Of a stretch of 64,000 bases of DNA, positions 32,357 through 43,306 are shown piece by piece; positions within the stretch are counted from its first letter, which is position 1; every line of letters starts with the position of its first letter. The position numbers were made by a program, and so were the translations under genes. The stretch is from Acinetobacter rathckeae (GTDB lineage: Bacteria; Pseudomonadota; Gammaproteobacteria; Pseudomonadales; Moraxellaceae), in contig NZ_VTDO01000001.1 of assembly GCF_015627125.1 (NCBI RefSeq), positions 372,001-436,000 of the forward strand, read 5' to 3'. The notes under the pieces were generated by a model, which saw only the letters and a program-made list of their open reading frames with translations, was not told the DNA's origin and searched no databases.

Positions 32357-33355
32357 TCATGATGAAGAATGTATTGCAGTATTATGTTTTGTCAGAAACG
32401 CTCTATTTTCTTCTTCAACCATTTGTCTTGCAACATATAAAATCAGCTGACGTAACCAACGGTGAGCAGGATGATGGTGAAGCAGTGGACACCATGCCAT
32501 TTTAAGCTCTATTTCTGGAATATAAAATGGTGGGTCTTGAATCACAAGTTCGCTATTGTTGTTTTGTAGGTTGGCAATTCGTGTAGGTAAAGTTGCAATC
32601 AGGTCAACATTTCGTGCCAACAGTGCAGGCATTTGATAATGGCGAGTAAAAATCGAAATTTTTCGTTTTTGTCCAATGCGTTCAAGAGATTGATCAATCC
32701 AACCTAAGCCCGATTGTTTTTCTGGGTTTACCCCAAAACCAATGCCCATGCCTGTTTTAGAGACCCAAATATGGTCTGCATCTAAATAGTTTTTTAAATT
32801 AAGATTATTGACATAAGGGTGTTTAGCATTCATTAAACATGAAAAGCGGTCTCGCCAAACCAAAACTTGGTGAAAGCTTTGCGGAATTTCATTAAAGCGG
32901 TTAATCGCAAGATCAACTTTACCTTGTTCCATATCTCTATAAGAAACGTCACTTGGTGTGAGAAAGTCTAAAACGACATGTGGTGCTTCAGCACGTAATG
33001 CTTTAATGAGTTTAGGAACTAATGTCGCTTCGGCATAGTCAGAGGTCATAATTCGAAAGACACGATGACTACTGTACGGTTTAAATTCGGTGCGTGGTTC
33101 TAAAATACTTGATAAGTCAGCCAAAGCACTGCGTATTCTTGGTTGTAATTCAATAGCACGTTCAGTAGGTGTCATGCCTTCAGATGAGCGTATAAGTAAG
33201 GGGTCGTTAAATAGTGTTCTGAGTCGTCTTAAAATATTACTCATAGCAGGTTGAGTGACACCAAGTTGTTCAGCTGCACGAGTCACATTTTTTTCTCTAA
33301 GCAATACATCAAGGTAGATAAGTAAATTTAAATCAACACGTTCAAGATTCATCAA
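32357..33355 (-). CDS. LysR-family transcriptional regulator
   Basis: This 332-aa protein has an N-terminal winged HTH (VDLNLLIYLDVLLREKNVTRAAEQLGVTQPAMSNILRRLR) and a C-terminal periplasmic-binding-like effector domain. The LNLL...LRE-N start and effector domain (FRIMTSDYAEATLVPKL) resemble the NodD/LeuO/NahR branch. The target is unknown: neighbours are core genes (paeA and mnmG) with no pathway it obviously controls. Confidence 0.9.
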   Translation of the reverse strand: MMNLERVDLNLLIYLDVLLREKNVTRAAEQLGVTQPAMSNILRRLRTLFNDPLLIRSSEGMTPTERAIELQPRIRSALADLSSILEPRTEFKPYSSHRVFRIMTSDYAEATLVPKLIKALRAEAPHVVLDFLTPSDVSYRDMEQGKVDLAINRFNEIPQSFHQVLVWRDRFSCLMNAKHPYVNNLNLKNYLDADHIWVSKTGMGIGFGVNPEKQSGLGWIDQSLERIGQKRKISIFTRHYQMPALLARNVDLIATLPTRIANLQNNNSELVIQDPPFYIPEIELKMAWCPLLHHHPAHRWLRQLILYVARQMVEEENRAFLTKHNTAIHSSS

Positions 33356-33551
33356 ATAAATACCTAAATTAACGCCATAACATATATTTATATTATGCCA
33401 TATTTTAGTCAGGCTGTATTGTCAATTTTTTATGTTAAATCAAAGGCTATTTGTTCTTTTTTGAGCAGTAAATTCATTTTTATTAAACTTTGTTGTGAGG
33501 CCATTTGAGTTTATCTAGGTGGTGAATATATTTATTTCTAGTAAAATACTC

Positions 33552-33560
33552 TGATATAAT
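33552..33560 (+). promoter_or_regulatory. Extended -10 promoter of mnmG
   Basis: TGATATAAT is a TGn-TATAAT extended -10 element with no good -35. It places the start of transcription near 33567, upstream of the chosen mnmG ATG and downstream of a competing in-frame ATG that it overlaps, so it decides the start. Confidence 0.55.
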
Positions 33561-33591
33561 GTGCGGTCTTTTCATTGCCGATGTTTATATT

Positions 33592-35472
33592 ATGCATTAT
33601 CCAAAAGTTTACGATGTTATCGTGATTGGTGGTGGTCATGCGGGTACCGAAGCGGCACTTGCTGCTGCACGTATGGGACGCCAGACCTTACTTCTAACCC
33701 ATAATATTGAAACTTTGGGGCAGATGAGTTGTAACCCTGCCATTGGCGGTATTGGTAAATCGCATTTGGTTAGAGAGATTGACGCACTTGGTGGCGCAAT
33801 GGCTTTGGCTGCTGACCAAGGTGGTATTCAATTTCGTATTTTAAATTCAAGAAAAGGCGCTGCAGTTCGTGCAACACGTGCTCAAGCAGACCGCATTTTA
33901 TATAAAGCCGCCATTCGTGAAAAACTAGAAAACCAAGCAAATTTAGATATTTTTCAGCAAGCGGCTGATGACATTATTGTAGAAGGCGATACGGTAAAAG
34001 GCGTTGTGACCCAAATGGGTGTTCGTTTTGATACGAAAACTGTGGTATTAACGACAGGGACATTCTTAGGTGGCGTCATTCATATTGGCTTAGAGAAGTC
34101 GAGTGGTGGGCGTGCAGGTGATCCACCTTCTATTGCGTTGGCTGATCGTTTAAGAGAGTTAAACTTACCTGTTGGGCGTTTAAAAACAGGTACACCACCA
34201 CGTATTGATGCGCGTTCAGTTGACTTTTCTGTGATGACGGCACAGCCCGGTGATTTCCCATCACCAACCATGTCATTTATGGGGCATGCATCTATGCACC
34301 CAGAGCAAGTGAATTGCTACATTACCCATACCAATGAAAAAACGCATGAGATTATTCGTCAAGGTTTAGATCGCTCGCCGATGTATACAGGTGTGATTGA
34401 GGGTGTTGGCCCACGTTATTGCCCATCAATTGAAGACAAAATTCATCGTTTTTCAGATAAAGACTCTCACCAAGTATTTATTGAGCCTGAAGGTTTGACC
34501 ACGCATGAATTATATCCAAATGGGATTTCTACATCGCTACCATTTGATGTTCAGTTTCAGTTAGTTCGTTCTATTCGTGGGATGGAAAACGCACATATTT
34601 TACGCCCAGGTTATGCCATTGAGTATGATTACTTTAACCCGCAAGCATTAAAAATGACTTTAGAAACCAAAGCCATTCAAAACCTATACTTTGCAGGTCA
34701 AATTAATGGTACGACAGGCTATGAAGAGGCAGGTGCACAAGGCTTATTAGCCGGTTTAAATGCGGCTCGCCGTGCATGGGATCAAGACCAGTGGTCACCA
34801 CAGCGTGATCAGGCTTATATGGGTGTGTTGGTTGATGATTTGATTACTTTGGGTACGAAAGAACCGTATCGTATGTTTACCTCTCGTGCTGAATATCGTT
34901 TGATGTTACGTGAAGATAATGCAGATCAGCGTTTAACTAAAATTGGCCGTGAGCTTGGTTTGGTAGATGATGTACGTTGGGCAGCATATTGTGAAAAAAT
35001 GGACGCAGTCGAGTCTGAAATGGCACGATTAAAGCATTTATGGGCGGCACCAAATAACCCAATGGGTAAAAAGTTTGTTGAAATGACAGGTGCAGATTTA
35101 AGTAAAGAGTGTAGTGCGATTGACTTATTAAAGCGTCCTAAAATTGATTTCTCTCATATTGCAGAATTAACAGAGTCGACGGTGACAGCCCAAGTCGGTG
35201 AGCAAATTGAAATTGCAGTGAAATATGCAGGGTATATTGACCGTCAACAAGAAGATGTTGCTCAGTTAAAACGTTTAGAGGAAACAAAAATTCCTGAAGA
35301 CTTTGATTATGATGTAGTATCTGGGTTGTCTCGTGAAATTACGCAGAAGTTAAAAACAGTACGTCCTGAAACATTGGCACAAGCTAACCGTATACCTGGT
35401 GTTACCCCAGCTGCTGTTCAGCTTATTATGATTACTGTACGTAAAAATCATTTTAAGCAAAAAAGTGCTTAA
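33592..35472 (+). CDS. mnmG: tRNA uridine-5-carboxymethylaminomethyl modification enzyme MnmG (GidA)
   Basis: With MnmE, this FAD enzyme installs cmnm5U at tRNA wobble position 34. From ATG ([22 protein letters not shown]) it is 626 aa, the family length. The FAD loop [38 protein letters not shown] and the C-terminal helical domain (SREITQKL...[18 protein letters not shown]) are all present. An ATG 11 codons upstream overlaps the -10 box and is rejected. Confidence 0.97.
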   Translation: MHYPKVYDVIVIGGGHAGTEAALAAARMGRQTLLLTHNIETLGQMSCNPAIGGIGKSHLVREIDALGGAMALAADQGGIQFRILNSRKGAAVRATRAQADRILYKAAIREKLENQANLDIFQQAADDIIVEGDTVKGVVTQMGVRFDTKTVVLTTGTFLGGVIHIGLEKSSGGRAGDPPSIALADRLRELNLPVGRLKTGTPPRIDARSVDFSVMTAQPGDFPSPTMSFMGHASMHPEQVNCYITHTNEKTHEIIRQGLDRSPMYTGVIEGVGPRYCPSIEDKIHRFSDKDSHQVFIEPEGLTTHELYPNGISTSLPFDVQFQLVRSIRGMENAHILRPGYAIEYDYFNPQALKMTLETKAIQNLYFAGQINGTTGYEEAGAQGLLAGLNAARRAWDQDQWSPQRDQAYMGVLVDDLITLGTKEPYRMFTSRAEYRLMLREDNADQRLTKIGRELGLVDDVRWAAYCEKMDAVESEMARLKHLWAAPNNPMGKKFVEMTGADLSKECSAIDLLKRPKIDFSHIAELTESTVTAQVGEQIEIAVKYAGYIDRQQEDVAQLKRLEETKIPEDFDYDVVSGLSREITQKLKTVRPETLAQANRIPGVTPAAVQLIMITVRKNHFKQKSA

Positions 35473-35487
35473 TGCCTTTAGTGAAAT

Positions 35488-35520
35488 AAAAAAAACTGCT
35501 CTTTATGAGCAGTTTTTTTT
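35488..35520. terminator. Bidirectional terminator, mnmG / WYL gene
   Basis: Stem AAAAAAAACTGCTC / GAGCAGTTTTTTTT with a TTTAT loop lies between convergent genes and overlaps the WYL stop by 2 nt. Confidence 0.93.
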
Positions 35521-36511
35521 ATTGCTCATAAACTTGTTTTGCAACGCTTTCGGGGGAAATATGAGAGATGCGTTTACCGAAGCTTCGCAACCACCAAACT
35601 AGCTGTGAGGTAAATGGCACAGTGGCTGTGACTTGAGTCATTTGCTCATCAATAATGTCAATATGTTGATCTTTACTGAGAGGGCTTTCATAGAACATTT
35701 GAGCAATGCTGTGATCCATCTGTAGTTGTAGCTGTACATTTTGTGTTGGCACACTAAAATCGACTCTAAAGCCAAGTGCACCAGACTCGATATATTCATC
35801 GATATTAAAGTTAGCAGGGTGGAGTGCACGTGCTTCTAGTACTTTGGTTGATGAAAAACGATGGAGTGCGAAAGTTTGTATATCTGAACGATCATGCCGA
35901 GTACAAATGAGGTAAATAACAGCACCTTTTTGTACAAGAGCTAATGGGTTGAGTGTATAGGTTTTATCTTGTGCTGGATTGGTTCGACTACGGTAAATAC
36001 ATTCAATTTGTTTATCTTGCAATAACCCTTCATAAATGCCTTGTTGGGCTTTTTTTTCTACAATCGGTGGAATAAGTGGTTGGGTTGCAGGCACAATTCT
36101 GACACGGTTAATCCACTGCCGTGCGTTATTTTGCTCAGATAAGCTACGCCGTGCTAAATCGAACCAAGGGTTCATCTCTTCAATCAGGCTTGGTGGAAGT
36201 AAGTGTTTTAAGTGATCCTCTACCATCATAAATGTGACGGCTTGTGAGCTGGTCATATGTGGCAAGCTTTGAAGCGGTGCATCATCTCTCCATCGCCAAC
36301 CTTGCGGAACTTCTTTATTTTTTTCTATGGGAAAGCGTTCTGAAAGTTGATTTAAGTCACGTTGTATTGTTCGCATACTGACTTCTACACCATCTCTTTC
36401 GAGTATTATTTGTAGTTGCCTTGTGCCTGTCCATTTACCTACATTAAGATGAGATAGTATCTGCCATTGGCGGTATAGACTGTTGGATGTTTCTTTTTCT
36501 TGTGTAGACAT
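35519..36511 (-). CDS. WYL-domain transcriptional regulator
   Basis: This 330-aa protein has an N-terminal HTH (RQWQILSHLNVGKWTGTRQLQ ... VSMRTIQRDLNQLS), a central WYL ligand-binding domain (TYTLNPLALVQKGAVIYLICT, with FALHRFSSTKVLE) and a C-terminal WCX region (ALGFRVDFSVP ... LVWWLRSFGKRI). WYL regulators sense nucleic acid or nucleotide signals and sometimes govern phage defence. No defence genes lie near this one, so its target is unknown. Confidence 0.88.
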   Translation of the reverse strand: MSTQEKETSNSLYRQWQILSHLNVGKWTGTRQLQIILERDGVEVSMRTIQRDLNQLSERFPIEKNKEVPQGWRWRDDAPLQSLPHMTSSQAVTFMMVEDHLKHLLPPSLIEEMNPWFDLARRSLSEQNNARQWINRVRIVPATQPLIPPIVEKKAQQGIYEGLLQDKQIECIYRSRTNPAQDKTYTLNPLALVQKGAVIYLICTRHDRSDIQTFALHRFSSTKVLEARALHPANFNIDEYIESGALGFRVDFSVPTQNVQLQLQMDHSIAQMFYESPLSKDQHIDIIDEQMTQVTATVPFTSQLVWWLRSFGKRISHISPESVAKQVYEQ

Positions 36512-36606
36512 ACGAGATAAATAGATATGACCATGCTGTTATTTTCACATGATCATACCTCAATTTAAGCGTATAGGGCTATATGAAAGATAAATTTTCT
36601 TAGTGA

Positions 36607-38052
36607 TTATTCATCATCATCAAATTGATTGTAGTACTCTGGAGAGAGGTTACCAAAGCGGGTATATTGGCCTTCAAAAGACAGTCGAACCGTGCCAATA
36701 GGACCGTTACGCTGTTTACCAATGACAATTTCTGCTGTGCCTGCTTCTTTAGACTCTTTGTTATAGACTTCATCACGATAAATAAACATGATTAAGTCGG
36801 CATCTTGCTCAATTGCTCCAGATTCACGCAAATCTGACATAACAGGACGTTTATTTGGTCTATTTTCTAGGCTTCGGTTAAGCTGTGACAATGCAATAAC
36901 AGGGCAGTTCATTTCCTTGGCAAGTGCTTTTAAGCTTCGTGAAATTTCTGAAATCTCGCCAACACGGTTATCACCCATGCCGGGTACTTTCATCAGCTGT
37001 AGATAATCGACCATAATACAGCCAATTTTACCGTCATGTTGTTTAGCAATACGTCGAGCACGTGATCTGAGTTCTGTTGGTGGGAGTGCTGATGAATCAT
37101 CAATATAAAGTAGTTTTTCTTGTAGCTGTAAGATACTTGCGGTTACCTTTGACCATTCATCATCATCTAGCTTTCCTGAGCGTAAATGCCCTTGGTGTAT
37201 CTTTCCAATCGATGAAATCATACGCATTGCAATCGAGTCTGCTGGCATTTCCATAGAAAAAACCAGTGCAGGTAAGTTACTGTTAAATAAAACACTTTCT
37301 ACAAGATTCATGGCAAAAGTTGTTTTACCCATAGATGGTCGGGCTGCAACAATAATTAAATCACCTGCTTGCATACCAGAGGTTTTATTGTCTAATTCAA
37401 TGAAACCTGTAGACAATCCTGTAATACTACCATCAAGTTGAGAGAGCTCATCAAGCTTATTAAATACACTAGATACGACTGCAGTAATGGGCTTTGGGCC
37501 TTCTGATTTTTTATTATTATTATGCTGTTCTGTAATTGAAAAAATATTACTTTCAGCAATATCTAAAATGTCGCTGACACTGCGACCTTTAGTATCATAG
37601 GCATTAATTAAAATTTCATTACCTGCCTTAATCATGTGGCGTAATGTTGCAAACTCTTTAATTTTTTGTGCATATGTTTCTAGGTTGTAGAAACTTGATG
37701 GAGAGTCAGACATCAGTTGCATTAAGTAACTTTCACCACCAACGGCTTCAATGAGTTTTTGGTTGGTGAGCCAGTCATGGACAAGTACAGCATCGTAAGG
37801 GGAGCTAAGCTGTGCCAATTTTTCAATGGCTCTAAAAATATATTTATGGCGCGTGGCATAGAAGTCATTTTCTTCTAAAATATCGCTGACCTGTTCAAAT
37901 GATTCTGCAACGGTCATGAGTGCTGTAAGTACAGCTTGTTCTATAGATAAATTATGTGGCGGTGTACGAAACTCTTTAATCTCGTTACTTGTTGTTTTTT
38001 CTGAGCTATTATTAGTCGTTTGTACTGAATTTGGGGTATTCGCCTGAGACAT
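36607..38052 (-). CDS. dnaB: Replicative DNA helicase DnaB
   Basis: DnaB is the hexameric 5'-3' helicase of the replication fork. The 481-aa protein has an N-terminal helical domain (HNLSIEQAVLTALM ... DFYATRHKYIF), linker and RecA-like core with Walker A AARPSMGKTTFAMN (about residues 237-250), Walker B CIMVDYLQLM and SQLNRSLENR. A Ser/Asn/Thr-rich extension of about 30 residues precedes the core. It is separated from the rpsF-rpsR-rplI operon by a terminator. Confidence 0.97.
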   Translation of the reverse strand: MSQANTPNSVQTTNNSSEKTTSNEIKEFRTPPHNLSIEQAVLTALMTVAESFEQVSDILEENDFYATRHKYIFRAIEKLAQLSSPYDAVLVHDWLTNQKLIEAVGGESYLMQLMSDSPSSFYNLETYAQKIKEFATLRHMIKAGNEILINAYDTKGRSVSDILDIAESNIFSITEQHNNNKKSEGPKPITAVVSSVFNKLDELSQLDGSITGLSTGFIELDNKTSGMQAGDLIIVAARPSMGKTTFAMNLVESVLFNSNLPALVFSMEMPADSIAMRMISSIGKIHQGHLRSGKLDDDEWSKVTASILQLQEKLLYIDDSSALPPTELRSRARRIAKQHDGKIGCIMVDYLQLMKVPGMGDNRVGEISEISRSLKALAKEMNCPVIALSQLNRSLENRPNKRPVMSDLRESGAIEQDADLIMFIYRDEVYNKESKEAGTAEIVIGKQRNGPIGTVRLSFEGQYTRFGNLSPEYYNQFDDDE

Positions 38053-38168
38053 AAAGAAACCTTGTGCTGACAGATCGTTAAAATAAAAGGCAAATGAAAA
38101 TGCGGATTAAAAGTATAGATTTTTATAACATTAAAAACTAGCATTTGGATTGGTTTTTCGAAGATTAA

Positions 38169-38200
38169 AAAAAAGAGCATGCAGATGCATGCTCTTTTTT
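38169..38200 (-). terminator. Terminator of the rpsF-rpsR-rplI operon
   Basis: Stem AAAAAAGAGCATGC / GCATGCTCTTTTTT with an AGAT loop lies 12 nt past rplI, with a T run on the reverse strand. Confidence 0.93.
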
Positions 38201-38211
38201 ATGCAGATAAA

Positions 38212-38658
38212 TTACTCAGCAACAATCGTTACAAGTACGTCTGCAGTTACATCATGGTGCAATTGAATCGCGATGTTGAATTCACCAGTATGACGAAGTG
38301 CGCCATTTGGTAAACGTACTTCCGCACGATCAACATTCAAGCCAGCACTTGTTAATGCATCAGCAATATCACGTGTACCGATTGAACCGAAGAGTTTACC
38401 TTCATCACCAGCTTTCGCAGTGATAACGATATTTACTTCGTCTAATTGATCAGCACGTGCTTGAGCAGCTGCAAGTACTTCAGCTTCTTGCTTCTCAAGT
38501 TCAGCACGACGTGCTTCAAAAGCAGCAGTGTTTGCTTCAGTAGCAGCAACTGCTTGACCTTGAGGGATTAAGTAGTTACGGCCATAACCAGCTTTAACTG
38601 AAACTTTATCACCTAGTTTACCAAGGTTTTTAATGCGTTGTAATAAGATAACGTCCAC
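38212..38658 (-). CDS. rplI: 50S ribosomal protein L9
   Basis: This 148-aa protein of the 50S subunit has the N-terminal domain [33 protein letters not shown], a long connecting helix rich in Ala/Glu, and a C-terminal domain with [15 protein letters not shown]. It is last in the rpsF-rpsR-rplI operon. Confidence 0.98.
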   Translation of the reverse strand: MDVILLQRIKNLGKLGDKVSVKAGYGRNYLIPQGQAVAATEANTAAFEARRAELEKQEAEVLAAAQARADQLDEVNIVITAKAGDEGKLFGSIGTRDIADALTSAGLNVDRAEVRLPNGALRHTGEFNIAIQLHHDVTADVLVTIVAE

Positions 38659-38666
38659 AGCTCACC

Positions 38667-38894
38667 TCACTTATGGTTGTCAGTGTACGGAATCAAAGCC
38701 AAGAAACGAGCTTGTTTAATAGCAAGTGCAAGTTGGCGTTGATAACGTGCTTTTGTACCAGTGATACGGCTAGGAACAATCTTGCCGTTTTCAGTGATAT
38801 ACTGTTTTAAAGTATCGATATCTTTATAGTCGATGTATGCAACTTTCTCTGCTGTGAAGCGACAGAACTTGCGACGACGGTAAAAACGTGCCAT
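38667..38894 (-). CDS. rpsR: 30S ribosomal protein S18
   Basis: This 75-aa protein has the S18 signature [47 protein letters not shown]18 pairs with S6 on the 16S platform. It lies 11 nt after rpsF and 8 nt before rplI. Confidence 0.98.
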   Translation of the reverse strand: MARFYRRRKFCRFTAEKVAYIDYKDIDTLKQYITENGKIVPSRITGTKARYQRQLALAIKQARFLALIPYTDNHK

Positions 38895-38905
38895 GTGTGT
38901 TCTCC

Positions 38906-39295
38906 TTATGCTTCAGCAGAGTCTTGAGTTGAGTGTTGTGCTTCTTCACGTTGTGCTTTACGCGCACGCTTTTCTTCAGCACTCTTTGCAAGTAAAGATT
39001 CTTCTGTAATTGCAGTATCACGGCGAATAACAACATTACGAATAATTGCGTCGTTGTAACGGAATAATTCGTTTAATTCGTCAAGCGTAGTTTGACCACA
39101 TTCAACATTCATTAAAATGTAGTGTGCTTTGTGAATTTTGTTGATAGGGTATGCCAATTGGCGACGGCCCCAATCTTCTAAGCGCTGGATTTGACCTTCA
39201 GCTTCTTTAATGTGAGAGATATAGCGTTCTACCATACCTACCACTTGATCGCTTTGGTCTGGATGTACCAGAAGTACGATTTCGTAGTGACGCAT
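38906..39295 (-). CDS. rpsF: 30S ribosomal protein S6
   Basis: This 129-aa protein has the ferredoxin-like S6 fold ([66 protein letters not shown]) and an Ala/Glu/Gln tail. It is first in the operon; AAGGAG lies 7 nt before the ATG. Its leader is highly structured. Confidence 0.98.
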   Translation of the reverse strand: MRHYEIVLLVHPDQSDQVVGMVERYISHIKEAEGQIQRLEDWGRRQLAYPINKIHKAHYILMNVECGQTTLDELNELFRYNDAIIRNVVIRRDTAITEESLLAKSAEEKRARKAQREEAQHSTQDSAEA

Positions 39296-39320
39296 TGTCA
39301 GCTCCTTACGGATTATACAG

Positions 39321-39390
39321 CTTCTAATTTATATTTTAGAAGCAAGGAGGCATACTATTTAGTATGTCGCTTAAGCGAAGCGAAATAGTA
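39321..39390 (-). promoter_or_regulatory. Structured 5' leader / promoter region of rpsF
   Basis: Three inverted repeats lie upstream of rpsF: CTTCTAA/TTAGAAG (nearest the gene), CATACT/AGTATG, and TACTATTT/AAATAGTA, which encloses CGCTT/AAGCG. The second and third share bases and cannot form together. rpsF leaders in many bacteria bind S6:S18 for feedback control; whether this is that motif was not established. Confidence 0.4.
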
Positions 39391-39435
39391 AAGGAGTTTA
39401 GATTGTTTTTCAAGTAATTGTGCTAGAAAAGATAT

Positions 39436-39465
39436 AAAAATAGAGTGTTAATCCACTCTATTTTT
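39436..39465 (-). terminator. Terminator of the cyo operon
   Basis: Stem AAAAATAGAGTG / CACTCTATTTTT with a TTAATC loop lies 8 nt after the cyoE stop. Confidence 0.9.
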
Positions 39466-39472
39466 AATTGCT

Positions 39473-40351
39473 TTAAAATAATGGCAAGTATGGGGCAGGA
39501 GATTGATAACTAAAACTTAAACTAATACTTAACGCTGTGATTAAAATCACAGAGTATAGAAAATAGCGTTTTGCCCAAAGCTGGTCATCTACTGCTTTAA
39601 AGCCAATAATTGATAAGTAGATCCAATAAGCACAGAGTGTATTGAATGTAATTAAGAAAAATATATTTGTATAGTTAAAGCAATATAATCCATTCAGTAC
39701 AGCAGTAAATAAAAGTACATAAATAAAGCTTTCTATTTTGGTACGTTTTATTGAACGTGCAACAGGGAGTATCGGAATGTTGGCACTTTTGTAGTCATCA
39801 AAGCGGTAAATTGCAATTCCCCAAGAGTGGGGCATTTGCCATAAACCATAAGCCAGAAAAACAAGCAGTGCTGCAATATCAAAGGAATGTGATACAGCAG
39901 TATAACCAACTACAGGTGGGCAAGCACCTGAAATACTACCAATAATGGTTTGATGAATTGATGTACGTTTTGACCAAAGGCTATAGAAAAATACATAAAC
40001 AACAAAACCAAGTACGGCCGCCCCAAAAGCATACATATTTGTAAACACCCACAATAAGGTGAGACCAGATATGCCTAAAACAAATGCATAAATGAGTGCA
40101 GCTGTTGGTGAAATGCTTTTTGTGACAAGTGCACGGTTTTGTGTGCGTTGCATTTTATGATCAATATCTTGGTCGATAAAGTTATTGATAACACAACCCG
40201 ATGCCACAACTAAACTTGTGCCAATGAGGGTGATTAAGAGGAGGAGAATATCTATATTGCCTTGGGCGGCTAAGAAAAAGCCACCCAAGGTAGTAACGAA
40301 GTTACCAAAGATAATCCCTGGTTTGGTCAGGATTATATATTTTTTCAGCAT
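39473..40351 (-). CDS. cyoE: Protoheme IX farnesyltransferase (heme O synthase)
   Basis: CyoE farnesylates haem b to haem o for the bo3 oxidase. The 292-aa UbiA-family membrane protein has Asp-rich motifs NFIDQDIDHKMQRTQNR and YRFDDYKSANIPILP, and multiple spans. It closes the cyoABCDE operon, 10 nt after cyoD. Confidence 0.97.
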   Translation of the reverse strand: MLKKYIILTKPGIIFGNFVTTLGGFFLAAQGNIDILLLLITLIGTSLVVASGCVINNFIDQDIDHKMQRTQNRALVTKSISPTAALIYAFVLGISGLTLLWVFTNMYAFGAAVLGFVVYVFFYSLWSKRTSIHQTIIGSISGACPPVVGYTAVSHSFDIAALLVFLAYGLWQMPHSWGIAIYRFDDYKSANIPILPVARSIKRTKIESFIYVLLFTAVLNGLYCFNYTNIFFLITFNTLCAYWIYLSIIGFKAVDDQLWAKRYFLYSVILITALSISLSFSYQSPAPYLPLF

Positions 40352-40361
40352 GACAACCAGT

Positions 40362-40688
40362 TTAGATCATCATGTTGTAGTGAAGGTAGTTCATTACCCA
40401 TACAGAACCAATTAACAAAATTGCAATGGTTAAAATGGTATAGATAAATGCAATAACATTCCAACGTTGTTCTTCAGACGAGTTCATATGTAAGAAGAAG
40501 ATTAACTGAACAAGAATTTGAATAATTGCAGTAATACCAACGACTGAAAGAAGAAGTGTTCTACTAAAACCACCTGACATGACCATACCAAAAGGTAAGA
40601 TCGTTAAGATGATTGATAGAATGAAGCCAACAGTATATTGCTTCATACTACCGTGAGATGCACCTGATGCGTGATTATCATGACTCAT
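40362..40688 (-). CDS. cyoD: Cytochrome bo3 ubiquinol oxidase subunit IV
   Basis: This 108-aa protein has three membrane spans ([67 protein letters not shown]) and the family [10 protein letters not shown] turn. Its start overlaps the cyoC stop by 4 nt. Confidence 0.97.
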   Translation of the reverse strand: MSHDNHASGASHGSMKQYTVGFILSIILTILPFGMVMSGGFSRTLLLSVVGITAIIQILVQLIFFLHMNSSEEQRWNVIAFIYTILTIAILLIGSVWVMNYLHYNMMI

Positions 40689-41305
40689 GAGATAGCTCCC
40701 ATTAAGTAAACAACACTAAATACACAAATCCAAACGATGTCTAGGAAATGCCAAAACAGGCTCAAACATGCTAAACGACGTGTATTTGGTAAAGTTAAAC
40801 CATTTTTCTTGATCTGCAACATTAGAATGATCATCCAGACAATACCAGATGTCACGTGGATACCGTGAGTACCGACAAGTGTAAAGAATGCAGATAAGAA
40901 AGCACTATGTGTTGGTCCATGTCCAGCTTCTACAAGGTGATGAAACTCGTAAAGCTCCATCCCAATGAATGTCATACCAAATAGACATGTGATCATGAGC
41001 CAAGTTAAAACACCTTTTACATTGTTTTTGTAACGTGCAAGCACGGCAAATCCAAATGTAACTGATGAAATCAATAAGGCAAATGTTTCAATTAACACAA
41101 AGCCTAAAGATTCACTGAATAGCTCATGTGGTGATGGTGTTCCAGCTGGAATATGTGATTGTAAAACCACGTAAGCGATGAAGAGCGTACCAAAAAGTAC
41201 AAGGTCGCTCATCAAGTAAGTCCAGAAACCAAACACAGTAATGTCTGTATCGTCATGATGGTGTTCATCATGAGCGTTGTTTCCGTGATGAAGTACTTCA
41301 GCCAT
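40685..41305 (-). CDS. cyoC: Cytochrome bo3 ubiquinol oxidase subunit III
   Basis: This 206-aa protein has five spans. It begins with a His/Asp-rich cytoplasmic segment, then [20 protein letters not shown] and [14 protein letters not shown], typical of subunit III of haem-copper oxidases. It starts 3 nt after cyoB. Confidence 0.97.
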   Translation of the reverse strand: MAEVLHHGNNAHDEHHHDDTDITVFGFWTYLMSDLVLFGTLFIAYVVLQSHIPAGTPSPHELFSESLGFVLIETFALLISSVTFGFAVLARYKNNVKGVLTWLMITCLFGMTFIGMELYEFHHLVEAGHGPTHSAFLSAFFTLVGTHGIHVTSGIVWMIILMLQIKKNGLTLPNTRRLACLSLFWHFLDIVWICVFSVVYLMGAIS

Positions 41306-41308
41306 GTC

Positions 41309-43303
41309 TTAGTCCTTCTTCAAGTGTTTTTCTAAAACGGCAAAGCGTTCATTTTCGATACGCTCAACTTCAGCAGCAGGAACGTAATAGTCAACTTTCT
41401 TAGTGTTACTACTATTAATTAAAGTAATAATCGTTGCTACGAAAGAAACAATTACAAGCCACCAAATATGCCAAATCAGAGCAAAACCTAAAATAGTGAT
41501 CAATATCGCCATAATAAAGCCGGCAGAGCGGTTTGTAGGCATATGAATATCTTCATATTTTTCAGGTTTGTTATAAGCGACCCCATTTTCTTTGTCTAAC
41601 CAGAAGCGATCAATGTGTTCGCCTTGTGGTAGGTATGCAAAGTTATAAAAAGGTGCTGGTGATGAGGTTGACCATTCAAATGTACGACCGTCACCCCATG
41701 CATCGCCTGTATAGTCCATGTTATCTTTACGTTGTAAGTAACCAACAATAACCTGCATAACAAAGCAAAAAATACCGAGTGCAACAAGTACTGCACCAAC
41801 CATTGCAATTTGTAGATATGGCGTCCATTCAGGGTTGTCATAGGTACTTAGACGACGTGTCATACCCATAAAGCCAAGAATGTATAATGGCATAAATGCA
41901 AAGTAGAAACCAATGAACCAAAACCAGAACGATGCTTTACCCCATGCTTCGTTGAGTTTCCAACCAAACATTTTTGGCCACCAGAATGTAATACCAGCAA
42001 ATAGTGCAAATACCACACCACCGATAATGACATTATGGAAGTGAGCGATGAGGAATAGCGAGTTGTGTACTAAGAAGTCTGCTGGCGGTAATGCCATTAA
42101 GACACCTGTTAAACCACCGATACCAAAAGTGATTAAGAAACCTAGTGTCCATAGCATTGGTGATGTGAATGTAATGCGACCTTTGTACATGGTAAATAGC
42201 CATGAGAAGATTTTAACCCCTGTTGGGATTGCAATCACCATGGTCATGATACCAAAGAATGCATTTACGTTTGCACCAGCACCCATCGTAAAGAAGTGAT
42301 GTAACCACACAATTAAAGACAGTACAGCAATAGCAAGTGTTGCATAGACCATCGTTTTATAGCCAAACAATGCTTTGCGTGCAAAAGTAGGTACAACTTC
42401 AGAGTATACGCCAAAAGCAGGCAATACTAGGATATATACTTCTGGGTGACCCCATGTCCAAATCAAGTTTACATAAAGCATTGGACTACCACCAAGCTCA
42501 TTTGTAAAGAAGTGGAAGTCAAAGTAACGATCTAGCGTAAGCATTGCGACAGTTGCAGTCAGTACAGGGAATGTTGCAACAATCAGTACACATGTACATA
42601 GTGCAGTCCATGTGAAAATTGGCATATCCATGAGCTTCATGCCAGGTGCGCGCATTTTTATAATCGTTACAAGGAAGTTCACCCCTGTAAGTAGCGTACC
42701 TAAACCAGAAACTTGGATTGACCAAATCCAATAGTCGACACCAACGCCTGGTGAGTATTGAATACCTGAAAGTGGTGGGTAAGCCATCCAACCTGTTGCG
42801 CCGAATTCACCTAAAACAAGTGAAGCCATAATCAGGCCTGCAGCACCTGCAAAAAGCCAGAAACTAAATTGGTTGAGAATAGGGAAAGCAACGTCACGTG
42901 CACCAATTTGTAGTGGTACAACGATATTCATTAGACCAACAACAAGACCCATTGCCACGAAGAAAATCATGATGACACCGTGTGCGGTGAAGATCTGATC
43001 ATAGTGGTCTGGGTGTAAGTAGCCTGTACCGCCACTACCTGCAAGGAATAGTTGTAAACGCATCATAAATGCATCTGCAAAGCCACGTAATAGCATGACG
43101 ACAGATACAATAATGTACATAATACCAATTTTTTTATGGTCTACTGAAGTAGCCCACTCTCTCCACAGGTATCCCCATTTTTTGAAGTAGGTAATTCCTG
43201 CAAATACAGCAATCGCACCGATTGCCATAATGATTGCGGTAACAATTACAATGGGTTCTTTTGGAATGGCACCCCATCCAATTTTACCTAGTAGCATCTC
43301 CAT
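41309..43303 (-). CDS. cyoB: Cytochrome bo3 ubiquinol oxidase subunit I
   Basis: This 664-aa catalytic subunit has about 15 spans. Ligand and quinone-site motifs are visible: [12 protein letters not shown] (Arg/Asp of the ubiquinone site), [15 protein letters not shown] (low-spin haem His), [14 protein letters not shown] (CuB His and the cross-linked Tyr) and [11 protein letters not shown] (haem o3 and low-spin His). It reduces O2 to water and pumps protons. Confidence 0.98.
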   Translation of the reverse strand: MEMLLGKIGWGAIPKEPIVIVTAIIMAIGAIAVFAGITYFKKWGYLWREWATSVDHKKIGIMYIIVSVVMLLRGFADAFMMRLQLFLAGSGGTGYLHPDHYDQIFTAHGVIMIFFVAMGLVVGLMNIVVPLQIGARDVAFPILNQFSFWLFAGAAGLIMASLVLGEFGATGWMAYPPLSGIQYSPGVGVDYWIWSIQVSGLGTLLTGVNFLVTIIKMRAPGMKLMDMPIFTWTALCTCVLIVATFPVLTATVAMLTLDRYFDFHFFTNELGGSPMLYVNLIWTWGHPEVYILVLPAFGVYSEVVPTFARKALFGYKTMVYATLAIAVLSLIVWLHHFFTMGAGANVNAFFGIMTMVIAIPTGVKIFSWLFTMYKGRITFTSPMLWTLGFLITFGIGGLTGVLMALPPADFLVHNSLFLIAHFHNVIIGGVVFALFAGITFWWPKMFGWKLNEAWGKASFWFWFIGFYFAFMPLYILGFMGMTRRLSTYDNPEWTPYLQIAMVGAVLVALGIFCFVMQVIVGYLQRKDNMDYTGDAWGDGRTFEWSTSSPAPFYNFAYLPQGEHIDRFWLDKENGVAYNKPEKYEDIHMPTNRSAGFIMAILITILGFALIWHIWWLVIVSFVATIITLINSSNTKKVDYYVPAAEVERIENERFAVLEKHLKKD

Positions 43304-43306
43304 GTT

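Noticed and set aside
32350..32366. TTCATCAT/ATGATGAA palindrome at the LysR stop
   Set aside because: One-base loop, no T run and a simple CAT/ATG repeat; not convincing as a terminator.
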